Assembly: GCF_048270095.1 (NCBI RefSeq)
Contig: NZ_JBLWTL010000008.1
Location: 47,907-111,906, forward strand
Direction of reading: 5' to 3'
Source: Maricaulis sp048270095
GTDB lineage: Bacteria; Pseudomonadota; Alphaproteobacteria; Caulobacterales; Maricaulaceae
DNA length: 64,000 nt
Positions 47,729-56,409 of this stretch are shown in pieces. A program made the translations under genes and the position numbers. Every line of letters begins with the position of its first letter. The stretch's first letter is position 1. The notes below the pieces were generated by a model, which did no database searches, was not told the origin of the DNA, and saw only the letters and a program-made list of their open reading frames with translations.

Positions 47729-48882
47729 ATGATTTCACCCTGATAAGGAAGAATCTCTTCCGCAAGAAGATGCGGGCCATCCTGCTGATCTTCTCGATCA
47801 TGATCGCGTTCCTGATTTTCGGCGCGCTCGGAGCCTTTTATTCGGTCTGGACCGCCGGCACCTCGACCGCCGCCGACAACCGTCTGGTGACCGTCAACCG
47901 GATCAATTTCACCGTCTCCATGCCCTATGCCTATTGGGGCCGGGTGCAGGGCGTTGAAGGCGTGACCCATGTCAGCCATGCCAGCTGGTTCGGCGGGTAT
48001 TATCAAGAGCCGGCCAATTTCATTCAGACCTTCGCGGTCGATCCGGAATCCTATCTGGCTGTCTATCCCGAGCTGACCATGCCGGACGAACAGCGCGCCG
48101 CCTTCATCAATACGCGCGACTGTCTGCTGGTCGGCGCCGACCTGGCCGGCCAGTATGGCTGGAGCGTTGGCGACCGCATCCCGCTGCTCTCGAACATCTG
48201 GCAAAAGCAGGACGGCTCATCGAGTTGGGACTTCAACATCTGCGCCATTTTCGACGCAGAAGACGAAAAGGTTCCGGCTAACTACGCGATATTCCAGTAT
48301 GATTATTACAATGAAGCGCTCGCCTTCAATCGCGACAATATCGGCTGGATGGTTCTGACCACAGCGGATTCCTCGCTCAATGAGAGCGTCGGGCGCGAGA
48401 TTGATGCGCTGTTCGCCAACTCGCCGGCCGAGACCGAAACCAGCACAGAAGCCGCCTTCAATGAGGCCTTCATCGCCCAGCTCGGCAATATCGCACTGAT
48501 CCTGCTCTTTGTCGTCGGGGCGGCCTTCCTGACCATTCTGATGATCGTTGGCACCACAATGGTGATGGCCATCAATGAGCGCACCAAGGAGATCGGGGTG
48601 ATGAAAACCCTCGGCTTCCCGGCACCGCGCATCTTCCGCATGGTGCTGATCGAATCCATCCTGCTCAGCCTGGTTGGCGGCGCGCTCGGCCTCGGCCTGG
48701 CCAGCTTGCTGATCACCGGAGCCGCCGCGGCCATGTCCGGCTTCCTGCCCGGTCTTGCCATGCCGGCAACGGTCTTGCTCATCGGCGCCGGCCTGGCGCT
48801 GGCCCTGGGCTTCATCACCGGCATTATTCCCGCCATCAATGCCCAGCGCGTGACCATCGTCAACGCGCTCGGCAAGCTCTAG
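47725..48882 (+). CDS. FtsX/MacB-type ABC permease, first
   Basis: 385 aa. One N-terminal membrane helix (KMRAILLIFSIMIAFLIFGAL), a periplasmic domain of about 200 residues, then three helices near the C-terminus (about 255-385) with TMVMAINERTKEIGVMKTLGFPAPRIFRMVLIES, the FtsX-domain motif. This is the type VII ABC permease topology. Two different permeases in this operon imply a heterodimer. Possible substrates are lipids, lipoproteins or toxic compounds; nothing in the sequence decides. Confidence 0.93.
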   Translation: MNDFTLIRKNLFRKKMRAILLIFSIMIAFLIFGALGAFYSVWTAGTSTAADNRLVTVNRINFTVSMPYAYWGRVQGVEGVTHVSHASWFGGYYQEPANFIQTFAVDPESYLAVYPELTMPDEQRAAFINTRDCLLVGADLAGQYGWSVGDRIPLLSNIWQKQDGSSSWDFNICAIFDAEDEKVPANYAIFQYDYYNEALAFNRDNIGWMVLTTADSSLNESVGREIDALFANSPAETETSTEAAFNEAFIAQLGNIALILLFVVGAAFLTILMIVGTTMVMAINERTKEIGVMKTLGFPAPRIFRMVLIESILLSLVGGALGLGLASLLITGAAAAMSGFLPGLAMPATVLLIGAGLALALGFITGIIPAINAQRVTIVNALGKL

Positions 48883-48894
48883 GAGACGGATGAG

Positions 48895-50073
48895 ATGTTC
48901 GACCAGATCGCAGCCGTAACCCTGATCAATCTGCGCTCCATCCCGCAGCGCGCCCTGCTCTCGGGAGCGACCGTTTTCTCGATCGCCCTGGTGGTCATGG
49001 TGCTGTTGGGCTTCCTCGCCATGTCCAATGGCTTCCGGCAAACCATGCAGGGGACGGGCTCGACCGATGTCGCCGTCATGCTGCGCACCGGCTCGCAGAC
49101 CGAACTCAATTCGGGCCTGTCCGTCGACCAGGTCCGCCTGATCGAGGAAGCGCCCGGCATCGCACGCGACACCGCCGGAACCCCCATCGTTTCCGGCGAG
49201 CTTTACGTGATCGTCGACGGTATCAAGCGTGCCTCCCAGACCGAGGCCAACCTGCCGTTACGCGGTGTCAGCGCCGCAGCCCAGTCCCTGCGCCAGGGCT
49301 TTGGGATTGTCGAGGGACGCTCTTTTGAACCCGGCACCAATGAACTGATTGTCGGGGAAGGCATTATCCGCGAATTCTCCGGATTTGACCTTGGCCAGAC
49401 CGTTCGCCTCGGCTCGAATGAGTGGGTCATTGTCGGGGTATTTTCCACCGGCGGCACCGTGTTCGACAGCGAAATCTGGACCGATCTGACGGTGATCCAG
49501 AATCTGTATCAACGCGGCACCGGCGTGCAGTCGATACGCGCCCGGCTGACCAGCCCGGAAGCAATCGACGACCTGCGCGCCTATGTCGAGAACGAGCCCC
49601 GGCTCAATCTCGATATCCAGAATGAGGTTGATTATTTCGCCGGACAGGCGGGCGGCACCTCCGATCTGATCATGTATCTGGGTGTGCCACTGTCGATCGC
49701 CATGGCCATCGGTGCCCTCGCCGGGGCCTGGAATGCGATGTATTCATCGGTCGATACGCGGATGCGCGAAATCGCGACCTTGCGGGCCATCGGTTTCTCC
49801 GGTTTCGCCGCAGCCTTCGGGACCATGGTGGAATCCCTGGTTCTGGCCGGGGCGGGCGGGCTGATTGGCGCAATCGCGGTCTATCTGATGTTCAACGGGG
49901 TCAGCGCCTCAACGCTGGGCTCCGGCTTCACCCAGGTCGTCTTCTCTTTCGCGGTCACGCCGATGTCGGTTCTGGTCGGCGTCGCCCTGGCGCTGATAGT
50001 CGGCCTGCTCGGCGGCATCATCCCCGCGATCCGCGCAGCGACCGTACCGCTGCTCGCCGTCCACCGGAGCTAG
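48895..50073 (+). CDS. FtsX/MacB-type ABC permease, second
   Basis: 392 aa, 12 bases after the first permease and with GGAGACGG upstream. Topology is the same: a helix at about 25-45, a periplasmic domain (SNGFRQTMQGTGSTDVAVML... ), then three helices with WNAMYSSVDTRMREIATLRAIGFSGFAAAFGTMVESL, and an end at GGIIPAIRAATVPLLAVHRS. It is the heterodimer partner of the preceding permease. It resembles DevC-type permeases. Confidence 0.93.
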   Translation: MFDQIAAVTLINLRSIPQRALLSGATVFSIALVVMVLLGFLAMSNGFRQTMQGTGSTDVAVMLRTGSQTELNSGLSVDQVRLIEEAPGIARDTAGTPIVSGELYVIVDGIKRASQTEANLPLRGVSAAAQSLRQGFGIVEGRSFEPGTNELIVGEGIIREFSGFDLGQTVRLGSNEWVIVGVFSTGGTVFDSEIWTDLTVIQNLYQRGTGVQSIRARLTSPEAIDDLRAYVENEPRLNLDIQNEVDYFAGQAGGTSDLIMYLGVPLSIAMAIGALAGAWNAMYSSVDTRMREIATLRAIGFSGFAAAFGTMVESLVLAGAGGLIGAIAVYLMFNGVSASTLGSGFTQVVFSFAVTPMSVLVGVALALIVGLLGGIIPAIRAATVPLLAVHRS

Positions 50074-50083
50074 GGTTCGCGAA

Positions 50084-50302
50084 ATGGTGAAGGTCGAGCT
50101 GAGCGAAGCCGAAGCGATTGTCCTGTTCGAAATGCTCAACCGGCTGGTCGATGGCGACAGGCTGTCCGACGATGCCGAAACGCAGGCCGCGACAGCGCTG
50201 ATCGACAGGCTGGAGGGCGGGCTGCCCATCGTGGCCGGGGTCGATTACGCCCTGCGCCTGGCCCGGGCCCGTGAGGAATTGACCGAGGATATCGAGGACT
50301 GA
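50084..50302 (+). CDS. Small acidic protein following the efflux operon
   Basis: 72 aa. The sequence is helical and acidic (VELSEAEAIVLFEMLNRLVDGDRLSDDAETQAATALIDRLEG...EELTEDIED), with no membrane segment. It begins 10 bases after the stop of the second permease on the same strand, so it is probably cotranscribed. The start has no strong ribosome binding site. I do not recognise a function. Confidence 0.75.
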   Translation: MVKVELSEAEAIVLFEMLNRLVDGDRLSDDAETQAATALIDRLEGGLPIVAGVDYALRLARAREELTEDIED

Positions 50303-50335
50303 TCGGGCACCCGGCCGGATCAGTCCTGCTACCGG

Positions 50336-51097
50336 TCAGCCGTAATAATCGTCCTCGGCCTCGCGCAGCTTCTGCTGCTCCTTGTGGGGCGGGAGGATTT
50401 CCATCTTCACATGGCGGCGGCGATTGGTGGAGATGACGAAGAAGCGCTTGTCGGGATAATCCAGCTTGCACTCGAGCATGGCCGAGGTGATCAGGTCGAC
50501 ATTCTTGAGATCATCATCCGACATGCCGAAGGAGTGCGGCAGGTCGCGGCCATATTTGTCGAGACCGGTCTCGACGCAACGCCGGATCGCGGTCCGCTTG
50601 AGGCCGGCTGTGGTCATGTGAGCGCCGAGTTCATCGCGGATTTCCGGATTTGAAACCGGATAAATGCCCATATAATCGGGCTCTTCGGGAATATGGCCGG
50701 CCTCCACAAGCAGGCGGATACCTTCCTGGATGATCTCGCGCGAATGTTGCCGCGCGGTGATGACGGCAATCGGGCGGCGCTTGAGCACAGCGTATTTGAA
50801 GATATCCCAGGACGGGCCCTTCCAGTGGGCACTGTCGAGGGCGCGGCGGACATCGCGCAGCAAGTATTCCTCACCATTGCGATCCTGGCCGTCGGAAAAC
50901 TCGCGATAGGCGCGCGCCGGCGGATCGGCCCAGTCTTCCCACAGACCCGGAACGCCAAGATAGGCCTTGATATCCTCATACTCATGCTGACGCATGGCCC
51001 GTTCTTCGCCGGTCATGGTGTTGAGCAAATGGATCCGCGTCGGCAGATGCAGGATGTTTTCGTCGATATCGAAAAAATAGAAGCTCTGGCGTTCCAC
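50336..51097 (-). CDS. HAD-like hydrolase of unknown substrate
   Basis: 253 aa from GTG 51097; no in-frame ATG fits and AAGGA lies seven bases upstream. FYFFDIDENILHLPTRI supplies a DxD motif near the N-terminus, PIAVITARQHS the Thr motif, and GMSDDDLKNVDLI an acidic motif, in the order expected of the HAD superfamily. The C-terminal YPDKRFFVISTNRRRHVKMEIL is distinctive. It is followed on the strand by nothing related; upstream lie the DUF6165 and dihydroorotase-family genes in the same direction. Confidence 0.75.
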   Translation of the reverse strand: MERQSFYFFDIDENILHLPTRIHLLNTMTGEERAMRQHEYEDIKAYLGVPGLWEDWADPPARAYREFSDGQDRNGEEYLLRDVRRALDSAHWKGPSWDIFKYAVLKRRPIAVITARQHSREIIQEGIRLLVEAGHIPEEPDYMGIYPVSNPEIRDELGAHMTTAGLKRTAIRRCVETGLDKYGRDLPHSFGMSDDDLKNVDLITSAMLECKLDYPDKRFFVISTNRRRHVKMEILPPHKEQQKLREAEDDYYG

Positions 51098-51169
51098 GAA
51101 GGCATCCTTGTTGGCATCCGTCCGGCAGACGGGCTGGGTGGCCCCGCTTAACGAGGCGCGGCACGCGAT

Positions 51170-51565
51170 TCAATAGGCGGCGTAGGATTTTTCTTCGACG
51201 ATATTCGAGCCCAGCAGCACATTGATATCCTTCTTCAGGGCGGCGCGCTTGTCATTGGTGACATAGACGGCGCGCGCCAGGCGGATGAATTCGGCACCGA
51301 AATCGCCCGCCCGCTCACAGTCGCGGATATCATCCTCGATCACCCAGAGCTCTTCATTGACTGCTTGCAGGGCCGCATCGAGACGGCTCAGCGCCTCACT
51401 GGCGGGAACGTCCTTGGCCAGTGTCTCGTTGAGAATGGCGAGTTCGGTCCGGATATTCTTCAACTTGGCCTCATCGCCGATACGCTCGGACTTGATCCGC
51501 AGGATGGTGATCTTGTCGATCAATTCGCCGGGCGCGATGGCGGTCAGGATCGTCGTCATGGTCAT
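51170..51565 (-). CDS. DUF6165 family protein
   Basis: 131 aa. ATG 51565 is chosen because AAAGGA lies six bases before it. The N-terminus TTILTAIAPGELIDKITILRIKSERI and the helical remainder (LAILNETLAKDVPASEALSRL, VYVTNDKRAALKKDINVLL, end EEKSYAAY) match DUF6165, a family of unknown function that I associate with polysaccharide or LPS glycosylation loci. It is 46 bases downstream of the dihydroorotase-family gene. Confidence 0.8.
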   Translation of the reverse strand: MTMTTILTAIAPGELIDKITILRIKSERIGDEAKLKNIRTELAILNETLAKDVPASEALSRLDAALQAVNEELWVIEDDIRDCERAGDFGAEFIRLARAVYVTNDKRAALKKDINVLLGSNIVEEKSYAAY

Positions 51566-51611
51566 GGGCATTCCTTTGAAAGACGCGTGAGAGCCAGGCC
51601 TGGCGGGATGA

Positions 51612-52955
51612 TCAGCTGTGTTGCAGGGCTTCCATGAAGCGCACCGGCTGCCCGGTCCCCGGCGCAACAAGCTCGCCATCACGCATCACAGTGCGTCCGC
51701 GAATAATCGTGCCAACCGGCCAGCCGGTGACGGACATGCCATCGAACGGCGTCCAGCCCGATTTGGACTGCGACCAGGCATCGGTAATCGTCTCGGTCCG
51801 CTTCATGTCGACCAGGGTGAAATCGGCATCCCAGCCGATTGCCATCCGGCCCTTCCCGGCAATGCCGAACACACGCTGGGCGCCGGCCGAGGTCAGATCG
51901 ACAAAGCGTTCAATCGTCAGGCGGCCGGCATTGACATGGTCGAGCATGACCGGGACCAGGGTCTGCACACCGGGCATGCCCGACGGGCTTTGCGGATAAG
52001 GCTTGGCCTTTTCTTCCAGCGTGTGCGGCGCGTGGTCGGAGCCGATCACATCGACAATGCCGCGCTGCAGGCCGCGCCACAGGCCGGCCCGGTGGTAGGC
52101 GTCGCGCAGGGGCGGATTCATCTGCGCCCGCGCGCCAATCCGCTCATAGATCTCCGGGCCTTCAAGGGTGAGATGCTGCGGCGTCGCCTCGACGGAGGCG
52201 TAATCGCGATGATCAGCGAGGAAGTCCATCTCCTCGGCCGTCGAGACATGCAGGACGTGGATGCGCTTGCCGGTCTTGCGCGCCAGGCGGACCAGGCGTT
52301 TCGTGCTCATCAGCGCCGCTTCCGCATCGCGCACGACGGGATGGCTGGTCCAGTCGCCGGGAACCGCCAGATGGCGGCGTTCGACCAGCCGGTATTCATC
52401 TTCGGAATGGAAGGCGGCGCGGCGATTGATCGCGCGCAGCACGCGTTCGACCCCCTCATCATCGGCGACCAGCAAGGAGCCGGTCGAGGCACCCATGAAG
52501 ACCTTGACGCCGCAACAGCCGAGCATGCGCTCCATTTCCGGCAGGATGTCGGCGTTTTCATTGGTCGCGCCGGCATAGAAGGCGTGGTCGCAATGCATGC
52601 GGTTTTTGGCCCGCGCGAGCTTGTCGGTCAGCATGTCCGGCGATGTCGTGGTCGGTTCGGTATTGGGCATTTCAAACACGGCGGTCACCCCGCCCATCAC
52701 CGCGCACAGCGAGCCCGATTGCAGATCTTCCTTCCACTCCATGCCCGGCTCGCGGAAATGGACCTGGGTATCGATCACACCAGGCAGGACCAGAAGGCCG
52801 GTACAATCGACCACCTCGCCGGCAGACGCCCGGGACAAATCACCGATCGCCGCCGTCTTGCCGTCAATCACGCCGACATCCGCATGGCCACGCCCGTCAT
52901 GATTGACGATCTCGCCGCCCTTGAAGATCACATCGAAGGTCTGGGTCATGGTCAT
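51612..52955 (-). CDS. Dihydroorotase-family amidohydrolase with Gln replacing a zinc His
   Basis: 447 aa. Composition and motifs are those of type I dihydroorotase: LVLPGVIDTQVHFREPGMEWKED, GGVTAVFEMPNT, CGVKVFMGASTGSLL (the Lys expected to be carboxylated), RIHVLHVSTAEEMD, DVIGSDHAPHTLEEK and PGVQTLVPVML. One difference stands out: the first metal motif reads D-T-Q-V-H instead of D-x-H-V-H, so one usual zinc ligand is Gln. It may be a true PyrC variant, or a related hydrolase. Its ATG overlaps the stop of the GT9 gene upstream by four bases. Confidence 0.85.
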   Translation of the reverse strand: MTMTQTFDVIFKGGEIVNHDGRGHADVGVIDGKTAAIGDLSRASAGEVVDCTGLLVLPGVIDTQVHFREPGMEWKEDLQSGSLCAVMGGVTAVFEMPNTEPTTTSPDMLTDKLARAKNRMHCDHAFYAGATNENADILPEMERMLGCCGVKVFMGASTGSLLVADDEGVERVLRAINRRAAFHSEDEYRLVERRHLAVPGDWTSHPVVRDAEAALMSTKRLVRLARKTGKRIHVLHVSTAEEMDFLADHRDYASVEATPQHLTLEGPEIYERIGARAQMNPPLRDAYHRAGLWRGLQRGIVDVIGSDHAPHTLEEKAKPYPQSPSGMPGVQTLVPVMLDHVNAGRLTIERFVDLTSAGAQRVFGIAGKGRMAIGWDADFTLVDMKRTETITDAWSQSKSGWTPFDGMSVTGWPVGTIIRGRTVMRDGELVAPGTGQPVRFMEALQHS

Positions 52956-53902
52956 GCAGTCCTTTCAAAGAGTGCCTTTGCAGCATCATACACCGTGTCG
53001 ACCGTCAGGTCCGCAAGCAAGCTTTCCGGGTGTTGGCGCCGGTCATCATGGGCCTCATCAATCTCGGCGAAACTGGCCGGGCCCCGCACCGCGTCAGTAT
53101 GCCCGCCCCACGGTGCGTAGCAACGGTCATCGGAGGGACCAAACAGGCCCAGCGTCGGCGTGCCGACCGCTGCGGCCATATGCATCAGCCCGCTATCATT
53201 GCCGACATAGAGGCGGCAGCGCTCGAGACAGGCCGCCGTCTCGGGCAGGCCAAGCCCGACCAGGTCGATAAATCGGGTCTGCGGCAAGGCGTCAAAAACC
53301 GGCTGCGCATAGACCGCATCACCGGGGCCGCCCAACATCACCACACCGGCCCCTGGCATCACGCCGTCAGGCGCGGTGAAGCGGCGGATGAAGGCTGCGA
53401 AATACTCCGCCGGCCAGACCTTGAAAATCCACGACGCAGACGGGCAGATCGCCAGCCAGGGGCCATCGCCAGGCAGGCAATCGGCGGCTTGCCGACGCAC
53501 CGCTTCGGACAGGTGAAGTCGCGGATCAGGCGGCGGGTCGAGGGCCAGCACGCTGGCCGCTTCGGCGACCTTGGGAATGGGGGTTTGGCTCTTTTTCAGA
53601 ATGCGGCGCTGGCTGGCGCGCAGGAAAAGGCCCGTCGCCGAACTGCGCAGATCAACCACCAGGTCCCATTTTGTACCGACCGTCTGCCGCCACAAATCCG
53701 GCCAGTGCAGCCCGGCCTTTTTCTTGGCCATCACAATGATGCGTTCCAGCCGCGGCGTCTCGGTGAAGAGCGAGGCCGCCAGCGGGCCACAGGCAATGGT
53801 GAAATACGCCTCCGGCCGGGACCGCACGAGGTGATCGAGAACGCCCGAATTGATGATCGCATCGCCGATCCGGGTCGACGTAATGAAAAGGACGCGCTCC
53901 AT
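52952..53902 (-). CDS. Glycosyltransferase family 9 (heptosyltransferase-like), second of a pair
   Basis: 316 aa from ATG 53902. The GT9 signatures are VLFITSTRIGDAIINSGVLDHLV at the N-terminus and LYVGNDSGLMHMAAAVGTPTLGLFGPSDDRCYAPWG near the C-terminus, the ADP-heptose binding region. Family members transfer heptose or related sugars to the LPS core or to protein. It has the same length as the next gene upstream and shares long stretches with it, so the two arose by tandem duplication. It overlaps the dihydroorotase-family gene by four bases. Confidence 0.92.
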   Translation of the reverse strand: MERVLFITSTRIGDAIINSGVLDHLVRSRPEAYFTIACGPLAASLFTETPRLERIIVMAKKKAGLHWPDLWRQTVGTKWDLVVDLRSSATGLFLRASQRRILKKSQTPIPKVAEAASVLALDPPPDPRLHLSEAVRRQAADCLPGDGPWLAICPSASWIFKVWPAEYFAAFIRRFTAPDGVMPGAGVVMLGGPGDAVYAQPVFDALPQTRFIDLVGLGLPETAACLERCRLYVGNDSGLMHMAAAVGTPTLGLFGPSDDRCYAPWGGHTDAVRGPASFAEIDEAHDDRRQHPESLLADLTVDTVYDAAKALFERTA

Positions 53903-53985
53903 GGTCCCGCCCATAGCGCGGCGCGATCAGCTTGGCCAGTCAGCGGCGCAATATCGTGCGGACCGCCTCAGCCTGGATCGACGCC

Positions 53986-54936
53986 TCAACTACGCTGCAA
54001 AAGCGCCTGTGCGGCCTCAAGGGCGGCATCGACGTCGAGATCGAGCAGGAGACTTTCGGGATGCAGGCGGCGGTCGGCAAAGGCGGCATCGATTTCCGCA
54101 AAACCGGCCGCCCCGCGCACGATGGCGCAATGCGCACCATAGGGCCCGTAGCGGCGCTCGTCGGACGGTCCGAACAGGCCCAGGGTCGGGGTCTGCATGG
54201 CGGCGGCCATATGCATCAGCCCGCTATCATTGCCGATAAAGAGGCGCGCGCGCTGCAGGCAGGCCGCGACATCCATCAAGCCGAGCTGGCCGGTGAAATC
54301 GAGTAGTCCGGCATCGGGCAGAGCGGCATGGATCGGCGCTGCCGCAGCCTGATCGCCCGGTCCGCCAAAAATCGCCACCCGCGCGCCGGCCATGGCGCCG
54401 CCGGATGCGGTGAGATGTTTGACCAGTTCGCCAAAACGCTCCCCCGGCCAGACCTTGTAGGGCATCGAGGCGGACGGACAGATCGCCAGCACCGGCACAC
54501 CCTCGGGCAGCAGGTCGGCAGCCTTCGCCTTCGCCGCATCGGAGAGATAGATTTTCGGATCGGGGACACTATCAATCCCCAGCGCACTGGCCGCCTCGGC
54601 GACCTTGTGGATCGGGGCGCTGGTCTGGCGCAGGATACGCCGCTCTTTCGCCAGCAAGGCCCAGGCCGTCGCCGAACAGCGAAGATCAACCACCAGATCC
54701 CAGCTTGTGCCGACCGTATCACGCCAGAGATCAAACCAGTGAGCGCCGGCCTTCTTCTTGCTCATCACGATCACGCGCTCGAGCCGCGGCACGGCAGCAA
54801 ACAGCGGTGCCGCCAGCGGCCCGCAGGCAATCGTGAAGCGCGCATCGGGCCGGGTCTCGACCAGATAGCGCAAGACGCCGGAATTGATGATCGCATCACC
54901 GATCCGCGTCGATGTGATAAGGAGGACGTTGTGCAT
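53986..54936 (-). CDS. Glycosyltransferase family 9 (heptosyltransferase-like), first of a pair
   Basis: 316 aa from ATG 54936, chosen by alignment with the downstream copy (HNVLLITSTRIGDAIINSGVL versus ERVLFITSTRIGDAIINSGVL). The sugar-nucleotide region reads LFIGNDSGLMHMAAAMQTPTLGLFGPSDERRYGPYG. No ribosome binding site is obvious. It diverges from the ygfZ-type gene, whose start is only 64 bases away, so both promoters share a short region. Roles in LPS core or surface-glycan synthesis are inferred from the family. Confidence 0.92.
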   Translation of the reverse strand: MHNVLLITSTRIGDAIINSGVLRYLVETRPDARFTIACGPLAAPLFAAVPRLERVIVMSKKKAGAHWFDLWRDTVGTSWDLVVDLRCSATAWALLAKERRILRQTSAPIHKVAEAASALGIDSVPDPKIYLSDAAKAKAADLLPEGVPVLAICPSASMPYKVWPGERFGELVKHLTASGGAMAGARVAIFGGPGDQAAAAPIHAALPDAGLLDFTGQLGLMDVAACLQRARLFIGNDSGLMHMAAAMQTPTLGLFGPSDERRYGPYGAHCAIVRGAAGFAEIDAAFADRRLHPESLLLDLDVDAALEAAQALLQRS

Positions 54937-55000
54937 GCACGCGCAAATAACGCGCAACACCCCACTTGGCCAGTCATCAAGGCAATGCGATAGAACAGGG

Positions 55001-55819
55001 ATGGAAACCACAGCCCCCCGCATCCACACCGCCCCTGCCCGGACCATTCTCTCCGTCTCCGGTCCGGAGGCGCGCGCGCTGCTCCAGCGCGTCATCACCG
55101 CCGATGTCGAGACACTCGAGGCCGGCCAATGCCGTGCCGGTGGCTTGCTGACGCCCCAGGGCAAGCTTGCAGCAGACTTCCTGCTATTCGCCGATGGGGA
55201 AACCGTATGGCTGGACGTGCCTGGCGCGACAGCCGAAAACCTCGCAAAACGCCTGTCGATGTTCAAACTGCGCGCCAAGGCGGAGATCGTGATCCATACC
55301 GATCTGGCCGCCCTGTGGAGTGAAAAACCCTTCGAAAACTCCGCCCCGGACCCGCGTCTGGGCGGCGCTGTCCATCGCGGAATCGGCGCGGAGGCGGGCG
55401 ACGCTGTTTCGCCCGATGAGATTGAAATCCTGCACGGAATTCCGGCGTTCGGCCGCGATTATGGTGAGGCCGAGACCTTCCCGACCGACGTCAATCTCGA
55501 CGTTTATGGCGGCATTGGCTGGAAAAAGGGCTGTTTCATCGGCCAGGAAGTCGTCAGCCGCATGAAACGCCGCGGCACCATCCGCAAGCGCTCGTTATCC
55601 TTGAGTTTTTCCGACGACGCGCCCGCCAGCGGCACCCCCGTCATGGCCGGCACAAGCACCATTGGCGAGATCACCTCATCGCATGGCCCCCATGCCATCG
55701 CCCTGATCCGCCTCGACCGTCTGGAAACCGCCAGCGAGCCCCTCCAGGCCGGTGGCCAGCCGTGCACGGCGCGTGTGCCGGACAATCTACGCCCCGACGC
55801 ACCGGCGGCAAAAGTCTAA
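55001..55819 (+). CDS. ygfZ: YgfZ/GcvT-like folate-dependent Fe-S repair protein
   Basis: 272 aa. It has the GcvT-like fold with the YgfZ signature GWKKGCFIGQEVVSRMKRRG, including the essential Cys of K-G-C-x-x-G-Q-E, and the N-terminal ILSVSGPEARALLQRVITADV. YgfZ (IBA57 in mitochondria) assists repair or maturation of certain Fe-S proteins, such as MiaB, using tetrahydrofolate. Its TAA overlaps the ATG of tag by one base, so the two genes are coupled. Confidence 0.93.
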   Translation: METTAPRIHTAPARTILSVSGPEARALLQRVITADVETLEAGQCRAGGLLTPQGKLAADFLLFADGETVWLDVPGATAENLAKRLSMFKLRAKAEIVIHTDLAALWSEKPFENSAPDPRLGGAVHRGIGAEAGDAVSPDEIEILHGIPAFGRDYGEAETFPTDVNLDVYGGIGWKKGCFIGQEVVSRMKRRGTIRKRSLSLSFSDDAPASGTPVMAGTSTIGEITSSHGPHAIALIRLDRLETASEPLQAGGQPCTARVPDNLRPDAPAAKV

Positions 55820-56400
55820 TGAGTTCAGAGCGCTGCGCCTGGGTGAACAGCCCGGATCCGATCTATGCCGCCTATCACGACACCGAATGGGGCGTGCCGG
55901 AATATGATAGCCGGGCGCTATGGGAAAAGCTGATGCTCGACGGGTTCCAGGCCGGCCTCGCCTGGATCACCATATTGCGCAAACGCGAAACCATGCGCGA
56001 AGCCTTTCACGGCTTCGATCCGGAAATCATTGCCCGCTATGATGATGGTGATCGCCAGCGCCTGCTGGCCAATCCGGGCATTATCCGCTCGAAGCTGAAA
56101 GTCGAGGCCGCCATCACCAATGCCCAGGCCTGGCTCGATATGCGCGAAGCCGGCATCGACTTTTCCGACTACCTCTGGAGCCATGTCGATGGCAGCCCGA
56201 TCCAGAACCGCTATAGCCGCGAAACCGGCCTGCCAACCCACACCGAGCTCAGCACCGCCCTGTCAAAAGACCTCAAGAGGCGCGGCTTCAAATTCGTCGG
56301 CCCGGTCATCGTCTACGCCTTCATGGAGGCCGTCGGCATGGTCAATGACCATGAAGTCACCTGTCCGCGTCATGGCGCTGTGCAGTCCTTGGTGCGCTGA
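55819..56400 (+). CDS. tag: DNA-3-methyladenine glycosylase I
   Basis: 193 aa, starting in the TAATG overlap with the preceding gene. RCAWVNSPDPIYAAYHDTEWGVPEYDSRALWEKLMLDGFQAGLAW contains the first zinc Cys, the YHD-EWG base-recognition motif and the helix-hairpin region. FKFVGPVIVYAFMEAVGMVNDHEVTCPRH supplies the remaining zinc ligands. It excises 3-methyladenine from alkylated DNA. Confidence 0.96.
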   Translation: MSSERCAWVNSPDPIYAAYHDTEWGVPEYDSRALWEKLMLDGFQAGLAWITILRKRETMREAFHGFDPEIIARYDDGDRQRLLANPGIIRSKLKVEAAITNAQAWLDMREAGIDFSDYLWSHVDGSPIQNRYSRETGLPTHTELSTALSKDLKRRGFKFVGPVIVYAFMEAVGMVNDHEVTCPRHGAVQSLVR

Positions 56401-56409
56401 ACCACACCC

